NCBI RefSeq assembly: GCF_004118325.1
Contig: NZ_RDFA01000004.1
Coordinates: 310,001-374,000, forward strand
Origin: Halorientalis pallida
GTDB lineage: Archaea > Halobacteriota > Halobacteria > Halobacteriales > Haloarculaceae
Direction of reading: 5' to 3'
Length of the DNA: 64,000 nucleotides
Positions 18,898 to 28,109 of this stretch are shown one piece after another. The first letter of the stretch is position 1. Each line of letters starts with the position of its first letter. The position numbers were made by a program, and so were the translations under genes. The notes beneath the pieces are model-generated. The model saw nothing but the letters and a program-made list of their open reading frames with translations, did not search any database and was not told the DNA's origin.

Positions 18898-19449
18898 GTG
18901 CCCGCCGCCACGCTCGCGGTCCTCGAGTGGTTCCTCCAGTTCGAGATCGTCGAACAGGCGATCCGGACAGCGACGGGTCCGGCGGGACTGGGGATCATCG
19001 CTGTCTACTCGTTTCTGATCGCCTTCATCCTGCCGCTGCCCAGCGAGGTCGTCCTCGCGACGCCGCTGGATCTCGGTCTCCCCTACTCGGCCGAAATCGG
19101 GCTCATCGTCCTCGTCAGCGGCCTCGGGAAGGCGGCCGGGAGCGTCTTCGCCTTCCACCTCGGCCAGGAGGCCAAACAGTCCGGCCCGGTGGTCCGGTTC
19201 CTGCGCCGGTCGCGGTTCGACGTGGTCGAGTGGTCCGAGAGCAAGACCGTCCAGCTCGCCCAGAAGTGGGGGTACGTGGGGCTCGCGCTGGCCCTCTGTG
19301 TTCCCGGATTCCCCGACACGCTCTCGATCTACGCGTTCACCGTGCTCGAGGAGGACTACCTCAAGTTCGCGCTGGCGACGTTCGCGGGCAGTGTCGGTCG
19401 GCTCCTCGTGACCATCTCGTTCGGGGCGGCCGCGTTCGCGATCGTCTAG
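18898..19449 (+). CDS. VTT/DedA-like (YqaA-type) membrane protein
   Basis: The 183-residue membrane protein has about five hydrophobic segments and the VTT-family signatures LPLPSEVVL near residue 45 and GLGKAAGSVFAFHLGQ. A later segment, CVPGFPDTLSIYAF, matches the re-entrant loop region of the family. Related proteins act in membrane homeostasis or phospholipid flipping. The start is a GTG at 18898. A TATA-like AAATATGAAAG lies at about 18855-18865. Confidence 0.82.
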   Translation: MPAATLAVLEWFLQFEIVEQAIRTATGPAGLGIIAVYSFLIAFILPLPSEVVLATPLDLGLPYSAEIGLIVLVSGLGKAAGSVFAFHLGQEAKQSGPVVRFLRRSRFDVVEWSESKTVQLAQKWGYVGLALALCVPGFPDTLSIYAFTVLEEDYLKFALATFAGSVGRLLVTISFGAAAFAIV

Positions 19450-19517
19450 TTTGGTTCGCGCCGAAACGACCGAAAGCTATTCGACGGCCCCCGTAGAAGT
19501 GACAGCTAGATCGGGGG

Positions 19518-20102
19518 ATGGAATCACGGACCACAGCCCAGTCGGTCGGGAATCGCCAGCGGACGCTCGTATTGGCGTCGAGCACGGACGTAGCGGCGAA
19601 CGACCTCTGTGTCGACCTGCTTTCGAGTGACGGCCCCGAGCGCCAGCGCGTGCTGTCGCTTTCCTACGCGCGCCGCCCGATGCGGATCGTCGACCACTGG
19701 GAGGCGGCCCACGACGCCCTGCCGGCGTCGATGGCCATCGTCTGCCCGGAGTCACACGTCGACGGGGAGCCGCCGGCCGGCGTCCACACCACTCACGTCC
19801 CGACGAGCGATCTCACGGGCGCGAGCATCGCCGTCTCGCGGTATCTGGACCGCTGGGACGGGGACGGCGAGCCCATCACGGTCTGTCTGAACTCGCTGAC
19901 GTCCCTGTTGCAGTACGCCGACCGCGACCGGGTGTTTCGCTTTCTCCACACGATCACCAGCCGGTGTCTGGCGGTCGACGCCGCCGTCCACGCCCACCTC
20001 GACCCCGTGACCCAGGACGATCAAACTGTGGCGACCATCGCGACGCTGTTCGACGCTGTCGTCCGCCGCGAGGACGAGGGGGGCTGGACCGTCCAGCAGT
20101 AG
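19518..20102 (+). CDS. DUF7504-like protein (degenerate RecA/KaiC-like fold)
   Basis: The 194-residue haloarchaeal protein resembles the DUF7504 group: TLVLASSTDVAANDLCVDLL at the N-terminus where an ATPase would have a P-loop, then VCLNSLTSLLQYADRDRVFR and FLHTITSRCLAVDAAVHAHLD. The Walker A lysine loop is absent, so ATP hydrolysis is unlikely. These proteins are often found near signalling genes, and a regulatory role is inference. It has its own gap on either side and no obvious operon. Confidence 0.7.
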   Translation: MESRTTAQSVGNRQRTLVLASSTDVAANDLCVDLLSSDGPERQRVLSLSYARRPMRIVDHWEAAHDALPASMAIVCPESHVDGEPPAGVHTTHVPTSDLTGASIAVSRYLDRWDGDGEPITVCLNSLTSLLQYADRDRVFRFLHTITSRCLAVDAAVHAHLDPVTQDDQTVATIATLFDAVVRREDEGGWTVQQ

Positions 20103-20176
20103 GCCGTCGCCGAGCGGTAGCGTCGACCCGCCCGCGAACCGGCGGGTTTTAGGCCGTTTGTCGGAACCGTAGGGAT

Positions 20177-22267
20177 ATGAGCCACGAGGAGTTTCCCACC
20201 GACAATCCCGCGGTGGTGACCGTCGGGTTGCCCTACGCCAACGGCGACCTGCACGTCGGCCACCTCCGGGGCTACGTCACCGGTGACACGGTCGCCCGCG
20301 CACTCCGCCGCGTCGGCCAGCAGACGGCCTTCGTCTGCGGGTCGGACATGCACGGCACACCCATCGCCGTCAACGCTGCCGAGGAGGGCGTCTCCCCCGA
20401 GGAGTTCGCGATGGAGTACCACGAGGAGTACGCCGAGACCTTCCCGAAGTTCAACGTCGAGTTCGACAACTACGGCCACACCCACGACGAGACGAACGTC
20501 GAGACGACCCGGGAGTTCGTCCGCTCGTGGATCGACGGCGACCACGTCTTCGAGAAGGAGATCCAGGTCGCCTACGACCCCGACGCCGATCAGTGGCTCC
20601 CGGATCGCCTGGTCGAGGGGACCTGTCCCTACTGTGGCGAACACGCCCGCGGCGACGAGTGCGACGAAGGGTGTCAGCGCCACCTCGAACCCGGCGAGGT
20701 CGAAGACCCCGTCTCGACGCTGACGGGCAACCCCGCCGAGTACCGCGAGCGCGAACACAAGTTCCTGCGCCTCTCGGACTTTCAGGACTACCTGCAGGCG
20801 TTCATCGACCGCGTCGAGGGCACCGACAACGCGAAGAACCAGCCCCGCGAGTGGATCGAGGGCGACCTGCAGGACCTCTGTATCACCCGCGACATGGACT
20901 GGGGGATCGACTACCCCGGTGACGAGGAGGAGGCCGAGGACCTCGTGCTGTACGTCTGGGTCGACGCCCCAATCGAGTACGTCTCCTCGACCAAGCAGTA
21001 CACCGAGCGGGTCGGCGAGGACGAATACGACTGGGAGGAAGTGTGGACGGTCGAGGACGAGGCGGAATTGACGGGCGCGGACAGCGGCGAGATCGTCCAC
21101 GTGATCGGCCGAGACATCATCCAGCACCACGCCGTCTTCTGGCCCGCCATGCTGCGTGGCGCAGGCTACAACGAACCCCGCGCGATCCTGGCGACTGGCT
21201 TCGTCGGCATCGACGGGAAAGCCCTCTCCACGTCGCGCAACCGTGCGGTGTGGGCCGACGAGTACCTCGACGAGGGGTTCCATCCCGACCTGTTCCGCTA
21301 CTACATGATCGACGGGAGCGGGATGGAGACGGACGTGGACTTCTCGTGGGACCGCTTCGCCGAGCGGGTCAACGGCGAACTGGTCGGCAACCTGGGGAAC
21401 TTCGCGTACCGGTCGCTGCTCTTCGCCCACCGCAACTACGACGGCACACCCGACGTGGACGTGAGCGACGACGTGCGCGAGCGGATCGAGACCGCCGTCG
21501 ACGAGTTCGAGGCAGCGCTCAACGACTACCGCATCCGTGACGTGGGCGCGGCCGCGGTCGAACTCGCGGACTTCGGCAACGAGTACATCCAGCGCAACGA
21601 GCCCTGGAAGCTCACCGACGACGACCCCGAGCAGGCCGCCCAGGTCATCCGGGACTGCGTCCAGCTCACGAAGGCCTGTGCGGTGTTGATGCAGCCGGTC
21701 ATGCCCGGGAAGGCCGCCGACCTCTGGACCCAACTGGGCGAGGACGGCTCCGTCCACGAGGCGGCGCTCGAGGACGCGCTGGCGACCCCGCCGGCCGAAT
21801 TCGGCGAGCCCGACGAACTGTTCGGCAAGATCGAGGACGAGCGCATCGACGAGTTGAACGAGAAGCTCCAGGAGCGCGTCGAGGAAGCGACGGAGGACGA
21901 CGAGGCCGACGGCGACACCGCCGACTTCGAGCCCGAGGCGCTGGCAGAGGATCGGATCGGGTTCGAGGACTTCGGTGACCTCGACATGCGGGTCGGGCGG
22001 ATCGAGGTGGCAGAACCCATCGAGGGCGCGGACGACCTCGCCCGCCTGGAGGTCGACATCGGCGTCGAGACCAGACAGGTCGTCGCCGGCATCAAGCAAC
22101 TCCACGACCTCGACGAGTTGCCCGGCGAGCGGTGTATCCTGCTGGCGAACATGGAGCAGGCAGAACTGTTCGGCGTCGAGTCCGACGGGATGATCCTGGC
22201 GGCCGGCGACGAGGCCGACCTGCTGACGACTCACGACGACGCGCCGCTGGGTTCGAAAGTGCAGTAG
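20177..22267 (+). CDS. metG: Methionyl-tRNA synthetase
   Basis: This class I synthetase charges tRNA(Met). The 696-residue protein has the HIGH-equivalent PYANGDLHVGHLRG (HVGH at 26-29), a zinc knuckle CPYCGEHARGDECDEGC, and the KMSKS-equivalent GKALSTSRN. An anticodon-binding helical domain follows. A fused C-terminal OB-fold tRNA-binding domain runs from about residue 595 (FGDLDMRVGRIEVAEPI to the end), as in many archaeal and bacterial MetRS. The ATG at 20177 fits the start of the family. Confidence 0.98.
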   Translation: MSHEEFPTDNPAVVTVGLPYANGDLHVGHLRGYVTGDTVARALRRVGQQTAFVCGSDMHGTPIAVNAAEEGVSPEEFAMEYHEEYAETFPKFNVEFDNYGHTHDETNVETTREFVRSWIDGDHVFEKEIQVAYDPDADQWLPDRLVEGTCPYCGEHARGDECDEGCQRHLEPGEVEDPVSTLTGNPAEYREREHKFLRLSDFQDYLQAFIDRVEGTDNAKNQPREWIEGDLQDLCITRDMDWGIDYPGDEEEAEDLVLYVWVDAPIEYVSSTKQYTERVGEDEYDWEEVWTVEDEAELTGADSGEIVHVIGRDIIQHHAVFWPAMLRGAGYNEPRAILATGFVGIDGKALSTSRNRAVWADEYLDEGFHPDLFRYYMIDGSGMETDVDFSWDRFAERVNGELVGNLGNFAYRSLLFAHRNYDGTPDVDVSDDVRERIETAVDEFEAALNDYRIRDVGAAAVELADFGNEYIQRNEPWKLTDDDPEQAAQVIRDCVQLTKACAVLMQPVMPGKAADLWTQLGEDGSVHEAALEDALATPPAEFGEPDELFGKIEDERIDELNEKLQERVEEATEDDEADGDTADFEPEALAEDRIGFEDFGDLDMRVGRIEVAEPIEGADDLARLEVDIGVETRQVVAGIKQLHDLDELPGERCILLANMEQAELFGVESDGMILAAGDEADLLTTHDDAPLGSKVQ

Positions 22268-22333
22268 GCGGTCGAGGGATCGGCCGCGGACGCGGACCGT
22301 GTGCTTTTGGTCGTGAGGCCAGTACGGTGTGGT

Positions 22334-22588
22334 ATGTCCGGAGCGGACGACGAGGGCGGCTGGAAGTTCGAGCTCGAGGACCTGCCCGAGGAGGGTGGCG
22401 AGGAGGCCGCAGGGCTCGACGAGGAGGACGGCGAGGACGGCGACGCAGAGGAGGGGAACGTCGCCGGGTCGATGGTCCTCGACCAGCCGCTCGAACCGGG
22501 GTCGCCGTCGATGGAGAATACGGTGTTCGTCCTGCTCGGTGCGCTGTGTACCGTCCTGTTCTTCATGGCGGTACTGGGCGTGATCTGA
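22334..22588 (+). CDS. Small acidic single-TM protein (DUF7312-like)
   Basis: The 84-residue protein has a highly acidic, probably disordered front (WKFELEDLPEEGGEE onward) and one C-terminal transmembrane helix (TVFVLLGALCTVLFFMAVLG), so it is a tail-anchored protein facing the cytoplasm. ATG 22334 is preferred to the in-frame ATG 22301. It sits 45 bp upstream of the nfeD-like gene on the same strand. The function is unknown. Confidence 0.72.
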   Translation: MSGADDEGGWKFELEDLPEEGGEEAAGLDEEDGEDGDAEEGNVAGSMVLDQPLEPGSPSMENTVFVLLGALCTVLFFMAVLGVI

Positions 22589-22633
22589 CCGCCGACCCCG
22601 AAGCTTAACCCCTGGGCAGCCCTACCCGCGGGT

Positions 22634-23221
22634 ATGGTATCCTGGTTGCTCGCACAGGCCTCGGTCCTCGGGCAGGACCTCGCCTTGCTCCTCGTGATCG
22701 CGGGGGCAGGGCTGGTGATTGCCGAGGCGCTGGCCCCCGGTGCCCACTTCATCGTCCTGGGCGTCGCCCTCCTGGTCGCCGGCATCGCCGGCCTCCTGCT
22801 CCCGACGAGTATCGGCATCTTCGCGCCGCTGGTCCTAGCGGCGCTGGTGCTCGTCGTCGGCGGAATCACCCTCTATGGCTACCGGCAGTTCGACTTCTAC
22901 GGCGGGAAAGGCACGGGGCAGACGAGTTCCTCGGACGACCTCCGCGGTCAGACCGGCCGCGTCACCGAGCGCGTCACCGAGACGGGCGGCGAAGTGAAAC
23001 TCGACGACGGCGGGTTCAACCCGCTCTACCGGGCCCGGTCGGTCGACGGCGAGATCGCCGAGGGTACCGAAGTCATCGTCATCGACCCCGGCGGTGGGAA
23101 CGTCGTCACCGTCGAGGCAATCGACGACATCTCCGACGACATCGACCGCGAACTCGCGGAGGAGGCCCGCAAACGCGACGCCGAGACCGGGGAACCCGAC
23201 GCGGACGCGGACGCGGCCTGA
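22634..23221 (+). CDS. NfeD-family membrane protein
   Basis: The 195-residue NfeD-like protein has three to four transmembrane segments (DLALLLVIAGAGLVIAEALA and two or more further ones up to LVVGGITLYGY) and a C-terminal OB-fold NfeD domain (LRGQTGRVTERV ... YRARSVDGEIAEGTEVIVID). NfeD proteins normally work with an SPFH/stomatin protein encoded next door. Here the SPFH gene is about 5 kb downstream on the same strand, beyond a peptidase and two minus-strand genes. The tail is acidic and disordered. Confidence 0.88.
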   Translation: MVSWLLAQASVLGQDLALLLVIAGAGLVIAEALAPGAHFIVLGVALLVAGIAGLLLPTSIGIFAPLVLAALVLVVGGITLYGYRQFDFYGGKGTGQTSSSDDLRGQTGRVTERVTETGGEVKLDDGGFNPLYRARSVDGEIAEGTEVIVIDPGGGNVVTVEAIDDISDDIDRELAEEARKRDAETGEPDADADAA

Positions 23222-23473
23222 TCGGCGCGGGCCGGCGGTGGTGAGGACCGTGCCACGGAGTGGTGCGAGAGGGGGAACAGCTGGTCGGCAACTACGTCGG
23301 AATCACTGGACAGCGACGGGCCATTCGAAGACCGCTCCGCAAGAATACTAACAGCCCGAATCGTGGCTAGTGGGGTCGTGGTCGAAGCATGTATTCCAGC
23401 ACACCGGTGGACAGCGTAGCCACCGTCCGACACCACGACCGTGTTCTGACTGTCCCGAAGTGGGGTGGCCATC

Positions 23474-26245
23474 ATGAGTAGCGAGTTCGCGCTCGAGGTC
23501 GACCGCCGAACCCACGACAGACCGATCCCGACCGACCGGATGCACTTCCTGGCCGACCGGGCCGCCGACGTGTCGAGACAGCTCCCCTCCGGCCAGCGGG
23601 TCCTGATCGACGCCGTGGACAACCTCACGGGCAACCCGAGCCGGCTCACCTTCGAGGGCGGCGTCTCGGGCGCAGGGTTCGGACCGACCGACCAGCCGGA
23701 GCGGGAGAGCTACGTGGCCCGGGCCGTCGATGCCCTCCGTGAACTCGATCAGTTCGGCGTTCTCGGTATGACGGCAGACCCGGCCCAGGAGCCCGAACTC
23801 GCGCCCGAGTTACAGCCGACACGCACCAGCGGTGACCGGACGCTGGTGACGGTACGCCAGGAGTACAAGGATCGGGAGGTGTTCGACTCGGCGAAGACCG
23901 TCCACTTCGACGGGACGGGACGGCTCGCGGCCATGTCCGGCCGCTTCGTGACGACGCCGGTCGGGGAGATCCCGGAGACGCCATCGGTGAGCGTCGAGAC
24001 GGCGGTCCGGGCGACGGTGCAACACGTCGTCGGGGCCCGCCAGCGGCAGGGCGAGACGGTCGACGAGTTCGGGGAGACGATGGACCTGCCGGATATCGAC
24101 CTCGACGCGTTCGAACCGTCGGTGCTGGGGGCGTTCGACGAGATTCGGTCGCGTCCCACACTCGTCGCCGCGGGTCCGTTCGGTGAGCCGTTCAAGTGCA
24201 AGACGCTGTGGTTCGACCTCGACGGGGAGCTCAGACTGGCCTGGGAGGTCCGTGTGACGATGCCCAACGGGGTCGAGCAGTATCGGGCCATCGTGGACGC
24301 GACCGACGAGCGAGTACTGTACTGCAAGCCGCTCCACTGGGAAGTCGGGGCACGCGGGCACGTCTACCCGGAAGACGGCGGCCAGGATCGCGAACTCCGG
24401 CCGTTCCCGGAGGAGTTCGGGCGCATCCCGACCGACGTGTTACCGGACGACCTCCCAAGCGAATTCCCCGTCGACTGGGTCGACGGCGACGTGACGGCGG
24501 GCAACAACGTCGACGTACAGGTCACGGTGGACGGCGGCTGGGAGTACGCCGCCGGGACCGATCGCGACGGCGTTTTGACGTTCGATCCCGACGACGCCGA
24601 CGGGAGCGACCAGTTCGCCGTGAACGCCTTCTACTGGTGTAATCTCCTGCACGACTACTTTTACCTGCTCGGGTTCCGGGAGGAAGACGGCAACTTCCAG
24701 CAGCGAAACCGGGAGGGACGCGGCGTCCCAGGGGATCACGTCCGGACCCGAATCTTCCCGGGCCGTGTCTGGGGGACGGCGAACATGCGAACGGAAGTGG
24801 CCGACGGACACGGGCCGATCATGCAACTGGGCGAAGTGACCCGGACCGGTCGCCACACTGCGCTCGACCTGAGCGTCGTGGGCCACGAGTGGGCACACGG
24901 CCTGACCCGGCGGCTGATCGGGGCGCTCGACGCACCGCAGAGCCGCGGTCTCGCCGAGGGCTGTAGCGACTACGTCGCCTGCACGTTCATGGACGAGGTC
25001 GTCGCCGGATCCTGGGTCCTCGACGACCCCGACGGGATGCGCGAGTACCGGTACGACGAGTCGTTCCCCGACGACTTCGGTGACCTGGGAACCGGGCGGT
25101 ACACGACGGGGAGTGAGCACAACATCGGCGAGATCTGGTGTGCGGCGCTGCTGGAGGTCAACCGGAACGTCGGGCACGAACTCGCCATGCAACTGTTCGT
25201 CGACGCCTGCAAGATCGCACCCGAGAACCCCAGCATGCTGGACCTGCGGGACGCGTTCGTCACGGCACTGGACGACCTGGCGGCGTCGGGCGAACTCTCG
25301 CCGGTGGTGGCCTACGCCGTCCGGCGCGGGCTGTGGGCCGCCTTCGCGAAGTTCGGGATGGGGCCGCTGGCCACCTCGAACGGGGCACAGCTGTCGGGTG
25401 TCGCGGCCGATCACTACGAGACCGAGAGCGGTATCACGGCGATGGCACCGCTCGAGAGTGGGACGGGGTACTGGTACGTCGACGACGCAGGTGGCGTCTA
25501 CCGCCACGGCGACGCGGCCTTCCACGGCTGGGCTGGCGGGTACGAGCTTCCAGCACCGGTCGTCGACATCGCCGGGACGAACACCGACGACGGCTACTGG
25601 CTCGCCGGTGCCGACGGCTCCGTCTACCCGTTCGGTGATGCGACCGCGTTCGCGCCACAGTCGAACCGCCAGTTCGACGGGGCTGTCGTCGCGTTCGGTG
25701 CGACGCCGGACGACAGCGGCTACTGGCTGGCGACGGAGAACGGTGACGTGCACGCGTACGGGCAGGCGGTGTCGCCGCCGTCCGTCCGGGACCGAGTCGC
25801 GGACGGATCGATCGTCGACATGGAACCGACGCCGGACGGTGGCGGCTACTGGCTGGCGGACGCGAGCGGGACGGTCCTGTCGGCGGGGACCGCTCCGGCG
25901 GTCGACACCGTGACCGGCGCACCGTCGGCACCGCTCTCGGCGATGGCGGCGCTCCCCAGCGGGCGCGGGCTCTTTCTCGCGTACGAGGACGGGACCGTGG
26001 TCACGTTCGGCGGCGCGGTCAATCTGGGGCAACCACAGGACCCGCCGTACACGCCGGTCGTCGACGTGGCCGTGACGCCCAACGGGAACGGGTACTGGCT
26101 GTGCTGTGCCGACGGCTACGCCTACCGGTTCGGGAACGCACAGCGGTACCCCGCCCGGCCGGTCAGGACGGACACGATCGACTTCACGGGCACGGACATC
26201 ACCGACCGGGAGCGGCGACTCCTCGAGGAGACGCCGACGGCCTGA
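23474..26245 (+). CDS. Fungalysin-like (M36) metallopeptidase with C-terminal beta-propeller-like repeats
   Basis: The 923-residue protein has a FTP/propeptide-like front (about residues 1-310) and a gluzincin catalytic domain. The latter shows FYWCNLLHDYFYLLGF, the zinc motif HEWAH (about 471-475), the third ligand Glu about 495 in GLAEGCSDY, and GEIWCAALLEV, the pattern of fungalysins. Residues from about 655 on contain six GYW-type repeats (GYWLAGADGSVYPFGDA-like, spaced about 45 residues), consistent with a six-bladed propeller. No signal peptide is visible at ATG 23474, nor with the in-frame GTG at 23465, which is odd for a peptidase class that is normally secreted. The repeat style resembles actinobacterial proteins, so acquisition by transfer is possible. 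Confidence 0.88.
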   Translation: MSSEFALEVDRRTHDRPIPTDRMHFLADRAADVSRQLPSGQRVLIDAVDNLTGNPSRLTFEGGVSGAGFGPTDQPERESYVARAVDALRELDQFGVLGMTADPAQEPELAPELQPTRTSGDRTLVTVRQEYKDREVFDSAKTVHFDGTGRLAAMSGRFVTTPVGEIPETPSVSVETAVRATVQHVVGARQRQGETVDEFGETMDLPDIDLDAFEPSVLGAFDEIRSRPTLVAAGPFGEPFKCKTLWFDLDGELRLAWEVRVTMPNGVEQYRAIVDATDERVLYCKPLHWEVGARGHVYPEDGGQDRELRPFPEEFGRIPTDVLPDDLPSEFPVDWVDGDVTAGNNVDVQVTVDGGWEYAAGTDRDGVLTFDPDDADGSDQFAVNAFYWCNLLHDYFYLLGFREEDGNFQQRNREGRGVPGDHVRTRIFPGRVWGTANMRTEVADGHGPIMQLGEVTRTGRHTALDLSVVGHEWAHGLTRRLIGALDAPQSRGLAEGCSDYVACTFMDEVVAGSWVLDDPDGMREYRYDESFPDDFGDLGTGRYTTGSEHNIGEIWCAALLEVNRNVGHELAMQLFVDACKIAPENPSMLDLRDAFVTALDDLAASGELSPVVAYAVRRGLWAAFAKFGMGPLATSNGAQLSGVAADHYETESGITAMAPLESGTGYWYVDDAGGVYRHGDAAFHGWAGGYELPAPVVDIAGTNTDDGYWLAGADGSVYPFGDATAFAPQSNRQFDGAVVAFGATPDDSGYWLATENGDVHAYGQAVSPPSVRDRVADGSIVDMEPTPDGGGYWLADASGTVLSAGTAPAVDTVTGAPSAPLSAMAALPSGRGLFLAYEDGTVVTFGGAVNLGQPQDPPYTPVVDVAVTPNGNGYWLCCADGYAYRFGNAQRYPARPVRTDTIDFTGTDITDRERRLLEETPTA

Positions 26246-26251
26246 GACGGC

Positions 26252-26734
26252 TCAGCCCGTCGGCACGACGATCTCGGTCGGACGGTCGGTCTCGCGGTAG
26301 TCGAGGCCGGCGTCGGTCAGGACGGTGCCGAGCGTATCCATCCCGCGTTCGAGCGAGTAGCCGACGCCGTCGATGTGTTCGTTGCCGTTTTCTGTCGGTT
26401 CGAGTTCCCGGTGGGCCTGGAGTTCGACGGACCCGTCGGGGGCCTGCCAGCCCCGGACGTGGGTCTGCCACCAGACGAACAGACGATCGCCGACGATCTC
26501 CCGGTCGTACTCGACGCGGGCCAGGTTCAGCACCTCACCGCGCTTGTAGTAGGAAAACTCCCAGTTCGGGGCGAAGTACGCCCGACCCAGCGCCGATTCG
26601 ACCTCCTCGAGTGGTACGTCGACGACGTAGTACGGACCGCTCGGTCGCGGCGCCTGAAACAGGTGTTTCCGCAGCTGGAAGTAGCTCGTCCGGAGGTCGG
26701 CGAACGGGATTCTGATAACGTCCCAGAGGCTCAT
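26252..26734 (-). CDS. Conserved haloarchaeal hypothetical protein
   Basis: I do not recognise the family of this 160-residue soluble protein. It is rich in aromatic residues in its first half (YYVVDVPLEEVESALGRAYF, WEFSYYKRGEVLNLARVEY) and ends in an acidic stretch containing YSLERGMDTLGTVLTDAGLD. The mix of beta-strand and helix patterns suggests a compact alpha/beta domain. It ends 6 bp from the convergent peptidase stop. Confidence 0.72.
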   Translation of the reverse strand: MSLWDVIRIPFADLRTSYFQLRKHLFQAPRPSGPYYVVDVPLEEVESALGRAYFAPNWEFSYYKRGEVLNLARVEYDREIVGDRLFVWWQTHVRGWQAPDGSVELQAHRELEPTENGNEHIDGVGYSLERGMDTLGTVLTDAGLDYRETDRPTEIVVPTG

Positions 26735-26851
26735 ACCATTGGTTACGACGGTGCGTTCGAGAAGCAGTGCCCCGACGACGTGTGCGGGACGGGGTCCCGC
26801 GGACGGTCACCGCGTCGACCCGTCACGGCGGGACCGTTCGTCCGGCGCGTC

Positions 26852-27421
26852 TCAGTACTGCGGCTGGGCCGGCTGGGCGAACCCCTGCTGGTTCGTTCCC
26901 TGCTGGCTCATTCCCTGCTGGCCCATTCCCTGCGGTGCGAACCCCTGTTGGGCCGACCGGAGGATCCCGTCGACCAGGTTGATGAGTTTCGGTGCGAGGT
27001 TCGAGAGCGTGCGGCCGATGTCGAGGCCCCAGCCCTGTGCGCCCGTCTGCTCGAGCTGGTGGGGTTCCATGCCGGAGAAGCCTCTGACGGCGTTGGCGAT
27101 CTTGCCGACCGTATCGACCACGGTCGGAATCAGGCTGACGAGACTCATCCAGCCGAAGCCCTGCTGGTTGGGGGCCGGCAGTTGCGGCGCGGGCTGTTGC
27201 TGGCCACCCTGCTGGGTCGATGGCTGTTGACCGCCCTGCTGCTGTGACGGGTACTGCTGGCCGCCCTGCTGGAGACGGCCCTGCTGTCCCTGCTGTCCCT
27301 GCTGGGACGTCTGCTGTTGTCCGTAGGCCTGTGATCCGCTCTGTGGGACCGGAATCGACGACCCGTACTGCTGGGACGATCCGGTCGACGCCGACTGCTG
27401 TGGCTGTAGCTGTTGTGACAT
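26852..27421 (-). CDS. Glutamine-rich prion-like low-complexity protein
   Basis: This 189-residue protein is very unusual for a haloarchaeon. Residues 1-90 are a Gln/Gly/Ser/Pro tract (runs such as QQGQQGQQGRLQQGGQQ). Residues 90-155 form the only ordered-looking part, with a hydrophobic segment WMSLVSLIPTVVDTVGKIAN and helix GRTLSNLAPKLINLVDGILR. The tail repeats a G-M/T-x-QQG unit (GMGQQGMSQQGTNQQGF). It has almost no acidic residues, in contrast to its neighbours. A condensate, coat or adhesion role can be imagined, but no function is known. A TATA-like TGTTTATTC lies upstream on the minus strand. Confidence 0.75.
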   Translation of the reverse strand: MSQQLQPQQSASTGSSQQYGSSIPVPQSGSQAYGQQQTSQQGQQGQQGRLQQGGQQYPSQQQGGQQPSTQQGGQQQPAPQLPAPNQQGFGWMSLVSLIPTVVDTVGKIANAVRGFSGMEPHQLEQTGAQGWGLDIGRTLSNLAPKLINLVDGILRSAQQGFAPQGMGQQGMSQQGTNQQGFAQPAQPQY

Positions 27422-27462
27422 TGGGTTTCACTCCGGTTCGCGGTGCCCCCTTCCGGGAGCGA

Positions 27463-27480
27463 GTCCGACCTACGTCGGAC
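27463..27480. promoter_or_regulatory. Perfect palindrome just downstream of the TATA box of the Gln-rich gene
   Basis: GTCCGAC (27463-27469) and GTCGGAC (27474-27480) form a 7-bp perfect dyad around CTAC. For the minus-strand gene starting at 27421 it lies between the putative TATA (about 27485-27492) and the start codon. It would be a repressor site at the transcription start or a 5'-end RNA hairpin. Confidence 0.4.
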
Positions 27481-27497
27481 AGGGGAATAAACAGAAC

Positions 27498-27514
27498 CGG
27501 TCGTTCACCGACCG
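27498..27514. promoter_or_regulatory. Second palindrome just upstream of the same TATA box
   Basis: CGGTCG (27498-27503) and CGACCG (27509-27514) form a 6-bp dyad around TTCAC, on the far side of the putative TATA element from the palindrome at 27463-27480. The two arms differ in sequence, so they may bind different proteins. Confidence 0.35.
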
Positions 27515-28109
27515 AAGCAACCACTTATCCACGTTTCGGCGTCAGTAACTGCAGCCGCAACCGTTCCAGTCCCGACCACTCCGTGACCGAACCGACGGCC
27601 GGTCCACCCCCACAGCCGGTGATGGACCGTTCGAGACCAGCGGCCGAAGCTGACACGCAACGGATTTCCGCTTCGTTCGCGGCGACGCGATGCCACGTCC
27701 GTCACCACACAGCAATAGAATTGGATTTTCTAAACCATTTTGGGCACAGACATACTCGGTTAGGTAGTGTATCCCCGTATTATCGTCCTTATACCCAATC
27801 TTTATTACCCTCCCCGGACATACGTGTAGATGTAATGTTCAGGCGACGACGGGCGTACAGGAACGGGAGATACGCCGCACGCTCGGGCAGTTCCCGTGCG
27901 GCGAGAGGGGCTGCCGGCGTGACCGGCACCGGGAGGTGGTCGGGAAGCTAGTCACATCACACAGTGCGCTGTCAGCGACTACGTGGCTGGTCACCACTGG
28001 TGTCAGTGGTTCCGTTGTCCACGAGCGTGGCGAGCCCCCCACGTCGGCTCGCTACTCTCCGGTTTCGCTCCCCCCAACCCAACCATTACGGAACCACTTT
28101 CTCGACCGT

